From NCBI GenBank assembly GCA_031549185.1, contig JAVBQG010000073.1:1-22626 (forward strand): a DNA stretch of 22,626 bases, in the 5' to 3' direction. Position 1 is the first letter of the stretch. Every line of letters begins with the position of its first letter. The translations under genes were made by a program, and so were the position numbers. Of the stretch, positions 13,945-22,595 are shown in pieces. This stretch comes from JAVBQG01 sp031549185. GTDB taxonomy: Bacteria; Synergistota; Synergistia; Synergistales; Synergistaceae. The notes below the pieces were generated by a model. That model saw only the letters and a program-made list of their open reading frames with translations. It was not told the origin of the DNA and did not search any database.

Positions 13945-16431
13945 TCATTCGTCCGGCTGGAAAAAAGTGTTGAGCCTGGGGCCGTACGGCCCATTCCAGC
14001 GTTTGATGGCTTCTTCGAAGCGCTCGAACGGCAGCGGTTTGCTGACGACGTAGCCCTGTATCTGGTCGTGGCGTATCTGTTTACGCTGCATATGGAAGAT
14101 GCAGTCCCACTGTTGAAGCGTCTCAACTCCCTCGAAAACGACGCCGAGTCCCATGGCGCGGGCGATCGCCCTGCTGGCGTCGACGATGGCGAGGCTGTCT
14201 CTTTTGTGCGGCAGGCCGTCGACGAACGTCTTGTCGATCTTGATCCAGTCGAACGGCATCTTGTGCAGGTATTGCAGAGAAGAGTAGCCGGTTCCGAAGT
14301 CGTCGATCGAAATCTGTACTCCCAGCTTTCGCAGCCGATACATGATCTGGCAGCTCGCCTCGGCGTCCGTGACCAGAGTGTCCTCCGTCAGCTCGAGGTT
14401 CAGAAAGCGCCCATCGAGGGAGTACTCCCGCAGCGTCCCGATCACACGATCGACGAATTCGCTGTTGTGGAGGACCTGCGCCGAGATGTTCACGGCGACG
14501 CTGAAGTCGGCGAGGCCGGCGTCGTGGAGCTTCTTCGCGTACAGGCACGATTTGTCGAGCACGGTCCACGTGAGCGGTACGATGAGGCCGCTCGACTCCG
14601 CGATCGGCATGAACTTCCCGGGCGGCATGACGCCGCCCTCTCTGCGCCATCGGATCAGGGCCTCGGCGTCCCGTATCGAATTGGTGGCGACGCCGAGCTT
14701 CGGCTGCAGGTATACGTCGAACTCGTCCTTTGCGATCCCCCTCGCGATGTCGTTCTCGAGGAAGAGCTGTTCGCTGATCTTTTCGTACAGCTTCGGGCGG
14801 AAGAATTTATAGTTCGTGGACGAGCCGTTCTGCTGCGCCTCGTTCAAGGCGAGGTCGAGGAACTGCTCGAGCTTCGTGATGTCCGTTGTGTCGTCCGGAT
14901 AGAGTACGATGCCCACTCTTACCGCGAGCCGAATCTCCCTGTTTCCGGCCACGAGCGGTTGACCGCAGCACGACGTCAGTTGCCGCACTTCCGTGGTCAG
15001 GGCGTCGCAGGAGGCGAAATCGGGCAGTATGGCGGCGAACTCGCAACCGCCTGTCCTGAATGTCTCCGCCCGCTTTTCGAAAAAGGCCACGAGGCGCGCG
15101 GCGAAGTTGGTCAGGACCTCGTCGCCGACCGTGTAGCCAAGCGTCTCGTTGATCCGCCGGAAACCGTTGATCTCCAGCGCCACCACGGCGAAATTCCCGG
15201 CACGGCGACCCGCCGCCCCCGCTGCCTCCGCCAGTTTGATTCGGTATAGATCGACGTTACCGAGCCCCGTCAGCCTGTCGTGGCGTGCCGCGTAGATCAA
15301 CGTCTGGTTCTGTTCCTCTATAATCTCCTGGTGTGCGGCGCTCCTCTGCAATAGCGCGCCGAGTGCGTTCACGAGAGACGTGAGTTCAAGAGAGCGGAAG
15401 GACGGCAGTTCGATCGTTGCCGTGGGGTTTTCGATGTTCTCGACGACGGCTGCCAGCCGCCCGAGTTTGCGCAGTAGAACCTTGTCCAGTGCGAAAACAA
15501 CGGCTGTCAGCACGGCGACGGCGGTGAAGAAGATGATGATGCTTCCATGGGCAAATACCTGGATGGTTTCGTGGGTGAACGACCTGTCCCGCAACGCCGT
15601 TACGAGCAGTTTTTTGCCGGAAAGAGTCTCGATCACCTGATAGCCCTTGATATACTCGTCACCGTCGTAATCGAAGGCATATCCCTGACGGTAGAGGTCG
15701 AGCTGATATTTTTCCGATTGCGATCCTTCCTCGATCGCCTGCAGTGAGAAACGGGTGCGCTCGTTGAGTTCGATCAGCCGGTTCAGTTCGCTGCGCAGGA
15801 TGACTTTTCCCATGACGAGCACGCCTTTTTCCGCTTCGCTGCCGTCAAGCGGCGCCACGGGGACGAGCGAGACATAAAACCAGAGACCGCCTATTTGTTG
15901 GAATCCGCTCAGGCCGGGGTACGTGGAGTAGCGATAGCCCTTCTCGGGCGAGCCTCTTCGGAAAATATTGCTCCGCATGATGACCCGTTGGACGGCGGGC
16001 AGGAGTTCGTTCGCGAGATCGAAGTCCGTGTCGGCCAATTTCGCCGCGTTGTGGAGGTAGAAGTGTTCGAGTCGTTTGTTGCCCTCCAGATCGTAGATCG
16101 CGAGGAGATTGATGGCGAATCCCTTGAAAAAATCGTGCCGCATGACGTTTTCGCCATATCGAGGATAACCGTCCCGCAGGAAGAGGCGCGTCGAATCGAG
16201 GGAAGCCCACGCTTTGGCCAGATAGAGCTGCGATTCCATGGTGTTGACGGTCAAGGTCTTCGCCAGGTCGGCGTCGACGGAGACGCTTCTTCGCTCCCGT
16301 CCGAGGGCGAGGTCCCTCGTATAGATGTAAAAACCGGCGGCCAGAAAAAAAGCAGCCGGTATAATGGTGAGCGCGGCGATGGAAAAGATGATGGTTCTGA
16401 CGCTTTTTCTTTTTTTCAGCGGAGACGTCAT
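13945..16431 (-). CDS. Membrane GGDEF-EAL protein, probable c-di-GMP phosphodiesterase
   Basis: The 828-residue inner-membrane protein has a helix at about 12-34, a periplasmic sensor of about 250 residues, and a second helix at about 290-315. A linker, a GGDEF domain (about 375-540) and an EAL domain (about 553-810) follow. The GGDEF signature is GGCEF (461-465), with Cys in place of the metal-binding acidic residue, so cyclase activity is unlikely. The EAL domain looks intact: EAL at 590-592, NIS (648-650), ELTED (680-684), DDFGTGYSSL (710-719), KIDK (731-734), EGVE (767-770) and Gln792. It should therefore hydrolyse c-di-GMP in response to a periplasmic cue. ATG 16431 has AGGTG eight bases upstream. 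It lies beside two large surface-protein genes, which could be regulated by c-di-GMP (inference). Confidence 0.93.
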   Translation of the reverse strand: MTSPLKKRKSVRTIIFSIAALTIIPAAFFLAAGFYIYTRDLALGRERRSVSVDADLAKTLTVNTMESQLYLAKAWASLDSTRLFLRDGYPRYGENVMRHDFFKGFAINLLAIYDLEGNKRLEHFYLHNAAKLADTDFDLANELLPAVQRVIMRSNIFRRGSPEKGYRYSTYPGLSGFQQIGGLWFYVSLVPVAPLDGSEAEKGVLVMGKVILRSELNRLIELNERTRFSLQAIEEGSQSEKYQLDLYRQGYAFDYDGDEYIKGYQVIETLSGKKLLVTALRDRSFTHETIQVFAHGSIIIFFTAVAVLTAVVFALDKVLLRKLGRLAAVVENIENPTATIELPSFRSLELTSLVNALGALLQRSAAHQEIIEEQNQTLIYAARHDRLTGLGNVDLYRIKLAEAAGAAGRRAGNFAVVALEINGFRRINETLGYTVGDEVLTNFAARLVAFFEKRAETFRTGGCEFAAILPDFASCDALTTEVRQLTSCCGQPLVAGNREIRLAVRVGIVLYPDDTTDITKLEQFLDLALNEAQQNGSSTNYKFFRPKLYEKISEQLFLENDIARGIAKDEFDVYLQPKLGVATNSIRDAEALIRWRREGGVMPPGKFMPIAESSGLIVPLTWTVLDKSCLYAKKLHDAGLADFSVAVNISAQVLHNSEFVDRVIGTLREYSLDGRFLNLELTEDTLVTDAEASCQIMYRLRKLGVQISIDDFGTGYSSLQYLHKMPFDWIKIDKTFVDGLPHKRDSLAIVDASRAIARAMGLGVVFEGVETLQQWDCIFHMQRKQIRHDQIQGYVVSKPLPFERFEEAIKRWNGPYGPRLNTFFQPDE

Positions 16432-16473
16432 GCAATATACACCTGTTCAAAGTAAGAAGTTGACGTACGCTGT

Positions 16474-16502
16474 ATAATATCATGAAAATGTGACATTGTC
16501 TT
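16474..16502 (-). promoter_or_regulatory. Probable promoter of the GGDEF-EAL gene
   Basis: On the minus strand AAGACA (16497-16502), a 17-base spacer and TATTAT (16474-16479) form a plausible sigma-70 site about 43 bases before the start codon. Confidence 0.45.
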
Positions 16503-16578
16503 ATAATCGATGAGAAAAACTCTTATATGCGCTGTGTGCCCTTGCGAGATTCGTAACTAAGTTCTTGTGGGCGGGAGT

Positions 16579-16614
16579 GCGTAGAGGGGCTCTTTTCGAA
16601 GAACCCCTCTACGC
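16579..16614 (-). terminator. Hairpin terminator after the triple-module RTX gene
   Basis: A 16-bp stem with one C/A mismatch (16579-16594 with 16599-16614) closes on the stable loop TTCG. It begins five bases beyond the stop codon of the minus-strand RTX gene. The following sequence is not U-rich. Confidence 0.7.
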
Positions 16615-16619
16615 CTGTT

Positions 16620-19394
16620 CTATCTACTTGATTTTTTTCTGCCCATGAAGATCGGTATCAGTGCTACGACGGAAGCTATGCCTGCTGCGGTTGTGCAACC
16701 GCCCGAACCGCCGGAACTATCGCCCGTGGGGTCGGCTGCAGGGGGTGTCGTCGGAGCGGCATCCCTTGCGGGGGCGTTGCGGAACGGCTGCATGACACCC
16801 GCGGCGATGTCGTTGACGTTCTGCCGCGTCCAGACCGTGCCGTCGGCGAACTCGATCCGGTTCAACTGGTAGTTGTTCGAGAAGTACCAGTGGTTCACGG
16901 TGATGAATTCGTCCGCGTCGCCCACGTAGATCAGCAGGTGGTTGCCGCTGCGGACCAGGTCGTTCACCTCGACGCCCTCGCCGAGCTTCAGGACGTTCGT
17001 GCCCGCGGAGTCTTCGATGATGTCGTTGCCGTCTCCCAGGTTCCAAACGTAGATATCGTCCCCGGCGTCGCCGTACAACAGATCGTCGCCCGGTCCGCCT
17101 ACCAGCGTGTCGTTGCCCTTGCCGCCATAGATCGCGTCGTTGCCCGCCCCGCCGTCGAGGTAGTCGTCTCCGGCCACTCCGCTGATGCTGTCGTTGCCGC
17201 CGAGTCCGAAGATCTTATCCGCATTCGCAGTGCCGTTGAGAACGTCGTCACCCTCCGTACCGTACATGGCGGAGGCGAGCGCGGCGATTTCCGCCTGCGT
17301 CAGCGTCGTGCCGTCCGAAAGTTCAAGCCCCGACAACCGGTAGCCCGCTCCGTAGTACCAGTACCGCACGGTGATCGTCTCTTCTCCGACCGTGAACACG
17401 AGATCCGTGCCGTTACCCGAAACGCGCGTAATATCGGAGAGCGTGCAATCGGCGAGGCGGAGAACATTCGCGCCCTGAGCGTCCTCGATCGTGTCGTTTC
17501 CGTCGCCCTTGCTCCAGACGAAGGTATCGTTTCCGGCTCCGCCTTCGAGCTTGTCTGCGCCAAGACCTCCGACCAGGGTATCGTTCCCCGCGCCGCCCCA
17601 GAGTGTGTCGTCTCCGGCTCCGCCGTCGAGATAGTCGTCGCCGCCGAGGCCGCTGATTGTGTCGTTGCCGTCATGTCCGAAGATATGGTCGTTGCCGGCG
17701 GTCCCGTTGAGGCTGTCGCCTCCCTCCGTGCCCTCGATCGAACCGATCATGCCGTTGATCCCGTCGCGGTCGATCGTCGAGCCGTCCGAGAATTCGATGG
17801 CGCCGAGCTGGTACTTCGGCGCTTCATACCAGGATTTCACCGTGATCGTCTCGCTCCCGATCCGGATCGCGACGTCCATGCCGCTCTGCGCAACGACGAT
17901 ATCAGAGCTCGCGCAGTCGGGAAGCTTCAAGGTATTCGTCCCCAGCCAGTCCTCGATCGTGTCGTTCCCGTCGCCTTTCTTCCAGATATAGACGTCGTCT
18001 CCTCCGTCGCCATACAGCGTGTCGTCACCGGTGCCGCCGGTGATGGTGTCTCTGCCGTTGCCGCCCCAGATCGTGTCGTTCCCGGGACCTCCGTCCAGAA
18101 TGTCGTCGCTGCCAGCGCCACTCATACTGTCGTTGCCCTCGAGGCCGGAAATTTTATCCCTGGCGGAGGTACCACTCAGGATGTCGTCGCCCGCCGTGCC
18201 GGTGATGATGTTATATTCGCCGGGGTCCGGGTCGGGATCGGGAACCTTGAAGGTCGCCATCTGCATCGAGATCGCCTCGCCCGTCTCCAGGTTGCGGGTG
18301 CCGTAGACGACCGTCATGTGCTGGCGGTAGTCGATGAACGTGTAGACCACGATCTCCATGTTCGCCTCCGGAGGCGTGGTCCAGAGATTGCTCAGGGACA
18401 CGGTCTGGCCGGAGCCGTTCTGCCAAGATTCAACGTACTTGTCGCTCTGCAGGGCGTTCGTCGCCTGGTCGGCGAGGTAGATCCGCGTGGGGAAATCCGC
18501 GTGCCCGTTGTAGTTGTTGTTCTTGCGGTACATCAGGACGCCGGTGCTCGTGAAGTACGGTTCCTGGAAGGCGTCGTTCCAACTTGTGAAGGACGAACGG
18601 GGCACCTCCACGAGCGTCGCGCCGTTGTCCCGGTAGAGGTGCGTGACGGCGGCGGCGTAGTGATTCCGCTGCGTCTCGGCGTGTACGAACTTCTCCAGGT
18701 GCACCGTGTAGATCCCGATCTTCTGCGTCGCCGGGTTGTAGTACATGTAATATCCCCAGCTGTTGCCGAGGCGGTCCGTCGCCGGGTCGCCGTCGAAGTT
18801 GACCTCGCCCGCCTGCCACTGCGGGGTCCATGTCCAGGTCTGCGTCGGCTCGGGCGAGCCGGACGCGAAGTCGAACTTGCCGACCTTCACGGTCTTGGGC
18901 AGCCAGTTCGGATACGCGGCGCTCGTCTCGTACTCCGTGACCCAGGAGACGAGGACCTCGTTGTCGCTCATGGCCTCGATCGTCTCGACTTTGATCGCCG
19001 TGCCGCCGGAGGTCAGGCCGCTCTTTGAGGTCTTGGTGTTTGTTGTCAGGTCGATACGCCAGATCTTGTCGGGCTCGTCCGACGTGCGGTAGAAGGCCGC
19101 CTCGCCGGAGGGCGCGACGGTGAGGTCTTTCGCGTTCCCGTTCACCGCGAACGTCTGTAACGGATTGCCCTCCACGTCGAGGCGCACGAGGGTCGGGGCC
19201 GTCTTTTTATCCTTGATCACGTACAGGTCGCCGTTCTGGTCCATGTCGAAGTTCGTGAGCAGTGTGTAGCCGGTCAACGTCGTGAGCTCCTGCTGCTCGA
19301 GGTTCGCCGCGAAAACCGGGCCGCAGAGGGAGAAGAACGTAAGGAAGACGAATAGCCCGATGATCCGGTACGATAATTTTCGGGTGCTTGTCAT
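16620..19394 (-). CDS. Exported surface protein with three RTX/calcium-binding modules
   Basis: The 924-residue protein has a signal peptide (about 1-30, ending VFAA). A region of about 360 residues follows with short repeats such as DQNGDLYVIKD, possibly a beta-propeller. Three tandem modules of about 155 residues then begin near 398, 552 and 711. Each has RTX nonapeptides of the GGxGxD type, then a block GDGNDTIED...ITVxxWY...LxFxDGT, which matches the haemolysin-type calcium-binding related domain. The tail (890-924) is a Gly/Ser linker, Cys900, a hydrophobic helix and GRKKSSR, a divergent Synerg-CTERM-like sorting signal with CTTAAG in place of CNAG. It is probably a calcium-stabilised envelope protein; no catalytic site is recognised. 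ATG 19394 has AAGGAG seven bases upstream, so the longer frame to 19481, which enters a repeat, is rejected. Confidence 0.88.
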   Translation of the reverse strand: MTSTRKLSYRIIGLFVFLTFFSLCGPVFAANLEQQELTTLTGYTLLTNFDMDQNGDLYVIKDKKTAPTLVRLDVEGNPLQTFAVNGNAKDLTVAPSGEAAFYRTSDEPDKIWRIDLTTNTKTSKSGLTSGGTAIKVETIEAMSDNEVLVSWVTEYETSAAYPNWLPKTVKVGKFDFASGSPEPTQTWTWTPQWQAGEVNFDGDPATDRLGNSWGYYMYYNPATQKIGIYTVHLEKFVHAETQRNHYAAAVTHLYRDNGATLVEVPRSSFTSWNDAFQEPYFTSTGVLMYRKNNNYNGHADFPTRIYLADQATNALQSDKYVESWQNGSGQTVSLSNLWTTPPEANMEIVVYTFIDYRQHMTVVYGTRNLETGEAISMQMATFKVPDPDPDPGEYNIITGTAGDDILSGTSARDKISGLEGNDSMSGAGSDDILDGGPGNDTIWGGNGRDTITGGTGDDTLYGDGGDDVYIWKKGDGNDTIEDWLGTNTLKLPDCASSDIVVAQSGMDVAIRIGSETITVKSWYEAPKYQLGAIEFSDGSTIDRDGINGMIGSIEGTEGGDSLNGTAGNDHIFGHDGNDTISGLGGDDYLDGGAGDDTLWGGAGNDTLVGGLGADKLEGGAGNDTFVWSKGDGNDTIEDAQGANVLRLADCTLSDITRVSGNGTDLVFTVGEETITVRYWYYGAGYRLSGLELSDGTTLTQAEIAALASAMYGTEGDDVLNGTANADKIFGLGGNDSISGVAGDDYLDGGAGNDAIYGGKGNDTLVGGPGDDLLYGDAGDDIYVWNLGDGNDIIEDSAGTNVLKLGEGVEVNDLVRSGNHLLIYVGDADEFITVNHWYFSNNYQLNRIEFADGTVWTRQNVNDIAAGVMQPFRNAPARDAAPTTPPAADPTGDSSGGSGGCTTAAGIASVVALIPIFMGRKKSSR

Positions 19395-19466
19395 TGTCTT
19401 CAACTCCTTGTCAAATGTCGTTGTTGAATTCGCCTGTTGTATGGGGCTTCGCAAAAAACCGTTTTT

Positions 19467-19495
19467 CGTAGGGACGCGCATTGCGCGTCCCTACG
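19467..19495 (-). terminator. GTAGGG-type palindrome, probable terminator of the outer surface-protein gene
   Basis: CGTAGGGACGCGC (19467-19479) and its complement at 19483-19495 form a 13-bp stem with a three-base loop. On the minus strand it is followed by GAAAAACGGTTTTTTG, which supplies a U-run. It lies in the gap between the two surface-protein genes. Its core resembles the palindromes at 137-222. Confidence 0.6.
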
Positions 19496-19502
19496 GCTCC
19501 AT

Positions 19503-19545
19503 ACCCTCACCCCCGGCCCCTCTCCCAGAGGAGAGGGGAGAGAAC
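19503..19545. repeat. Half copy of the C/G-rich palindromic repeat (R4)
   Basis: CCCTCACCCCCGGCCCC leads into a 9-bp stem (19517-19525 with 19530-19538, loop CAGA). This matches one arm of the R1-R3 elements; the second arm is missing and the GTAGGG palindrome at 19467 lies beside it. Confidence 0.6.
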
Positions 19546-19568
19546 CGAAGGCAAGGGCCAGTGCGCGA

Positions 19569-22499
19569 TTATTTCAGACTGCGCTTCTTTGCCGTCAGCG
19601 CAACGAACCCGAGAATCGCCAGCAACGGCAGGACGCCCGCGTTGCAGCCGGAGGAGCTGGAATCGCTGCCAGGGTCCTGTTTCGCCGAGTCATCCTTCAG
19701 AGCGTCGTCGTTCACATCGTCCGGTCCGGCGATATAGTAAACGCGCTCCACTATCGGTTTGCCCGCAACCATGCGCTCGAGGTCGCGGTCGTCGAAGACG
19801 GTGCCGCCGAAGAACTCAACGCGGTCGATCTTGGAGGCCGCGTTCGCATACCAGCCCCGGATCGTGACACTGCCGTTGCCGATAGACAGCTTCATGTCGT
19901 CGCCCTCGCGTTTGGCCGTCACGTCGGTCGAAGCGATATCGGTGTGGAGGCGAAGGATGTTGACGTTATCCGCCCCGCTCGTCACCACGAGCGTGTCGTT
20001 CCCGTCGCCCATGCGGTAGTAGAAGACGTTGTTGCCGCCGGTCGCGGTGATCGTGTCGTCGCCCTTGCCGCTGAGGATCTTCGCATCTTTGCCGTTGTTG
20101 GAAAGATTATCGTTGCCATCGGTGCCGGTGATCCGGTTGTCGATGGAAATCGGGGTAATGTCGATCTCGGGTTCGTGGTCGACCGCACGGGAGGCGATGT
20201 CGGACGCCGAGAGCGCCGAACCGTCCGCGAAGGCGACGCCGGAGACTTTGCCGTGATCCGTGAACCAGCCGGGGACGGTGACCCGTTCGGTCGTTCCCTT
20301 GATGTCGAGCACGAGGTCGTCGTCCGTGCGCCAGATGTTCACGTCATTAGACTTCACCAGCGGTCCGAAGGAGATCTTCTCCACCGACGAGCGGGAGACG
20401 GTGTTGCGGCGGTCGCCGAGCTGGTGGTAGAAGGTGCCATTTACAATGCCACGGGGATAGACAGGGGCAGCAGGAAGCATCGTGGGCGCGTTGAAACTCG
20501 ACACCGACTTCTTGCCGCGCCAGATGATGTCGTAGCTCGTTACGTCGGCGCTAGAGGGGGGATTATCAGGAACGATGTCATCGCTGATTGAATTGATCAA
20601 TTCAGCTAAAGTCTCTGCGCTATAATCCGTCAATCCGTCAACGGCAGCCATAATTACAACTCTATTACCATTGACCCCGCGTACTTGGTCAACAACATAT
20701 CTCCATTTGCCCGGAATTGCATTATCTGCAGATGACACACCAACCGAAATCGTACAATCATCAGAGATTGCACTCTGCGTCTTGTAAAGTTGCCCATTAG
20801 GTTGATAAAGGCTCAAGGTGAGCTCAGGATCACCGGAGGAATCGATCTGTGGGGCAAGAGAATTTGGCGCCATGCGATCAGTTACAGTAAAAACAAAGCT
20901 AATATCCTTGCCAATTTCGCTATTATCAAGATCTATGCCACCCTTGTAGACAACCATATTCAAGTTCATCTTATTCATCGCCCCAAGAGAGGTATCTTCC
21001 CCCTCAAAAAACTCACCACCTAAGACTTCAATGACGTCCCCTTCGTCATCCTCTTTGTAAAGCAAAGGATCAATTAGCGCGGTAACAAATGCTTGATTGA
21101 GCCCACCGGCATTAAAGTTCGCATCTAGTTCACCATGCATGTATATTATCTTGCCGCCATTTGAACCTTGTTCGTACTCAATGACATTGAATGCATCAAC
21201 CATATAGGCTTCCCATTCCGCCCCCCAAGGGCCCATAGTGATATTTTCAAAAACATAGTTTGTCATAGCCAAAGGCGTTGATTTCCCCAACGTTTCAATG
21301 ATGGAATGCTGATTATGGGGTAAAGTCGATTGCATGACAAACTGGTTGACACCACCCATCGCCTCAACGATCCTTGGAGAAAGAACTTTTGTGTTGTTGA
21401 TAGTTGTTGAAGCGCCATAGGGACGCGGTAAACCAGCGAAGGAGTAAAAATGAGGGCTACTTGCGCCGCCGAGGAGGCTAGGAAATACAGTACTTTGACC
21501 CGTGGAAATGAGGTTTCCACCGGCTTCAACAAATTGCTTTATATTCTCAAGCGCACCAAGATAGGCGCCATTGCCATTAATGCTAAATTGGGGCTCTGTA
21601 GCCACATGTAGTGTGTTCAAATCACGAAGAACAAAATCTGTGGACAAGGGGTTGCGCCTTGGGTTATTTAATGATCGATTTCTCGTACCAAGGATTGTAA
21701 AAAGATCTTCTTTCGATAACTGACGATAAGCAACTTCGGATGCATCGAAAACTACACTTGAATTTTCTTTTTCGCTGGTTGTTAATGCAACATTAGGTGG
21801 ATAGAAATCGGCTGCATAAATACCGCCAAATGATAAAAGCGGACCGACAATATGGTACGACTTCCCGGTTTTTCTTGTAATTGGATAATAGTCTTTAACG
21901 GTTTGACTCTCGGTATCGATAACAGATAAGTTTATATACATATTTTGTGGAACGGCTAAAGCATATATCCCTGTGCGTTTATCAACATCTGCAAACGCCT
22001 CTCCACCCATCCAAATTGCACGAACGCGCAAATCAGAAGTACTGTTTGGCAAAAAGATCACTCGGCCACTTACTATCTCAGGCGTTAAGCCATGCAAATA
22101 ATCTGGTATCTTTGGGAACACGTTAAAAAGGACTCGAAGAGGCGCAAATTTCCTTAGAGAATAAAGATCTGGATTGCCTGTCATTCCTCTATTAGTAAAA
22201 TAATAAGTGGCAACCTTGCGTCCGACATGCCCTCTCTTATCTTTATCAGTCAGATAATCTGCCATAAGCCTTCCATATCCTTCAAATACGGCCGAATGGC
22301 CAGCTTGGTCGGCTTGAACAGGAAGGCCATAATCGAGATTGGTCTCAATAACTCGTTTCATTCCGGTAAGCCAGATAGGATTTACCCCACCCACAGCGGG
22401 AAAGAAAGTCGCCGTGCTACCAAAATGAACCGCATTTTCGAAACCAAAATCCCGCATCAGTTTTTCTCCATTGAAAACTTGAACATGAGTTAACATCAA
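19569..22499 (-). CDS. Large mosaic surface protein with Synerg-CTERM tail, 5' end lost
   Basis: The frame gives 976 residues from TTG 22499 (ATG 22496 next) and stays open to a stop at 22557-22559. There is no Shine-Dalgarno sequence and no signal peptide, although the C-terminus is an export-linked sorting tail. The true N-terminus is therefore probably missing, apparently cut off by an insertion sequence. Residues 1 to about 640 are unrecognised. NIKQFVEAGGNLISTG near 315-335 resembles an amidotransferase-like Rossmann segment, and LTLSLYQPNG...PGKWRYVVD (about 546-606) resembles a P/PPC-type beta domain. The remainder has two calcium-binding-related blocks around an RTX stretch (GTDGNDNL, GKGDDTI, GDGNDTL), then SGCNAG (Cys952), a hydrophobic helix and KKRSLK, a textbook Synerg-CTERM. 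Base composition shifts sharply near 20560-20580. It is probably non-functional in this strain unless the 5' end survives elsewhere. Confidence 0.75.
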   Translation of the reverse strand: MMLTHVQVFNGEKLMRDFGFENAVHFGSTATFFPAVGGVNPIWLTGMKRVIETNLDYGLPVQADQAGHSAVFEGYGRLMADYLTDKDKRGHVGRKVATYYFTNRGMTGNPDLYSLRKFAPLRVLFNVFPKIPDYLHGLTPEIVSGRVIFLPNSTSDLRVRAIWMGGEAFADVDKRTGIYALAVPQNMYINLSVIDTESQTVKDYYPITRKTGKSYHIVGPLLSFGGIYAADFYPPNVALTTSEKENSSVVFDASEVAYRQLSKEDLFTILGTRNRSLNNPRRNPLSTDFVLRDLNTLHVATEPQFSINGNGAYLGALENIKQFVEAGGNLISTGQSTVFPSLLGGASSPHFYSFAGLPRPYGASTTINNTKVLSPRIVEAMGGVNQFVMQSTLPHNQHSIIETLGKSTPLAMTNYVFENITMGPWGAEWEAYMVDAFNVIEYEQGSNGGKIIYMHGELDANFNAGGLNQAFVTALIDPLLYKEDDEGDVIEVLGGEFFEGEDTSLGAMNKMNLNMVVYKGGIDLDNSEIGKDISFVFTVTDRMAPNSLAPQIDSSGDPELTLSLYQPNGQLYKTQSAISDDCTISVGVSSADNAIPGKWRYVVDQVRGVNGNRVVIMAAVDGLTDYSAETLAELINSISDDIVPDNPPSSADVTSYDIIWRGKKSVSSFNAPTMLPAAPVYPRGIVNGTFYHQLGDRRNTVSRSSVEKISFGPLVKSNDVNIWRTDDDLVLDIKGTTERVTVPGWFTDHGKVSGVAFADGSALSASDIASRAVDHEPEIDITPISIDNRITGTDGNDNLSNNGKDAKILSGKGDDTITATGGNNVFYYRMGDGNDTLVVTSGADNVNILRLHTDIASTDVTAKREGDDMKLSIGNGSVTIRGWYANAASKIDRVEFFGGTVFDDRDLERMVAGKPIVERVYYIAGPDDVNDDALKDDSAKQDPGSDSSSSGCNAGVLPLLAILGFVALTAKKRSLK

Positions 22500-22532
22500 A
22501 TCTGGTGTATGAAAAGAGCCAGGGATAGAAAA

Positions 22533-22595
22533 ATGGCGTATCCTTGTTGGAAGGACCTAGCGGGTTCGCAACCAACATTTGGAGGGATACGCCAT
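22533..22595 (+). promoter_or_regulatory. Hairpin masking the start codon of the putative transposase
   Basis: The 11-bp arms 22533-22543 and 22585-22595 pair perfectly, and a 6-bp inner stem (22545-22550 with 22572-22577) stacks below. The right arm contains part of the Shine-Dalgarno sequence and the first two bases of the ATG. A transcript reading in from outside would fold and block translation, as known for IS10 and some other IS elements. Confidence 0.55.

Noticed and set aside
16890..19028. Plus-strand ORF (712 codons) opposite the triple-module RTX gene
   Set aside because: Its Val/Ala/Arg repeats are the complement of the RTX-coding repeats; it lacks a start region and any motif.
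22501..22520. ISL3-type terminal repeat (GGCTCTTTTC on the minus strand)
   Set aside because: In that orientation the element would extend leftwards into intact protein-coding sequence, so the match is probably chance.
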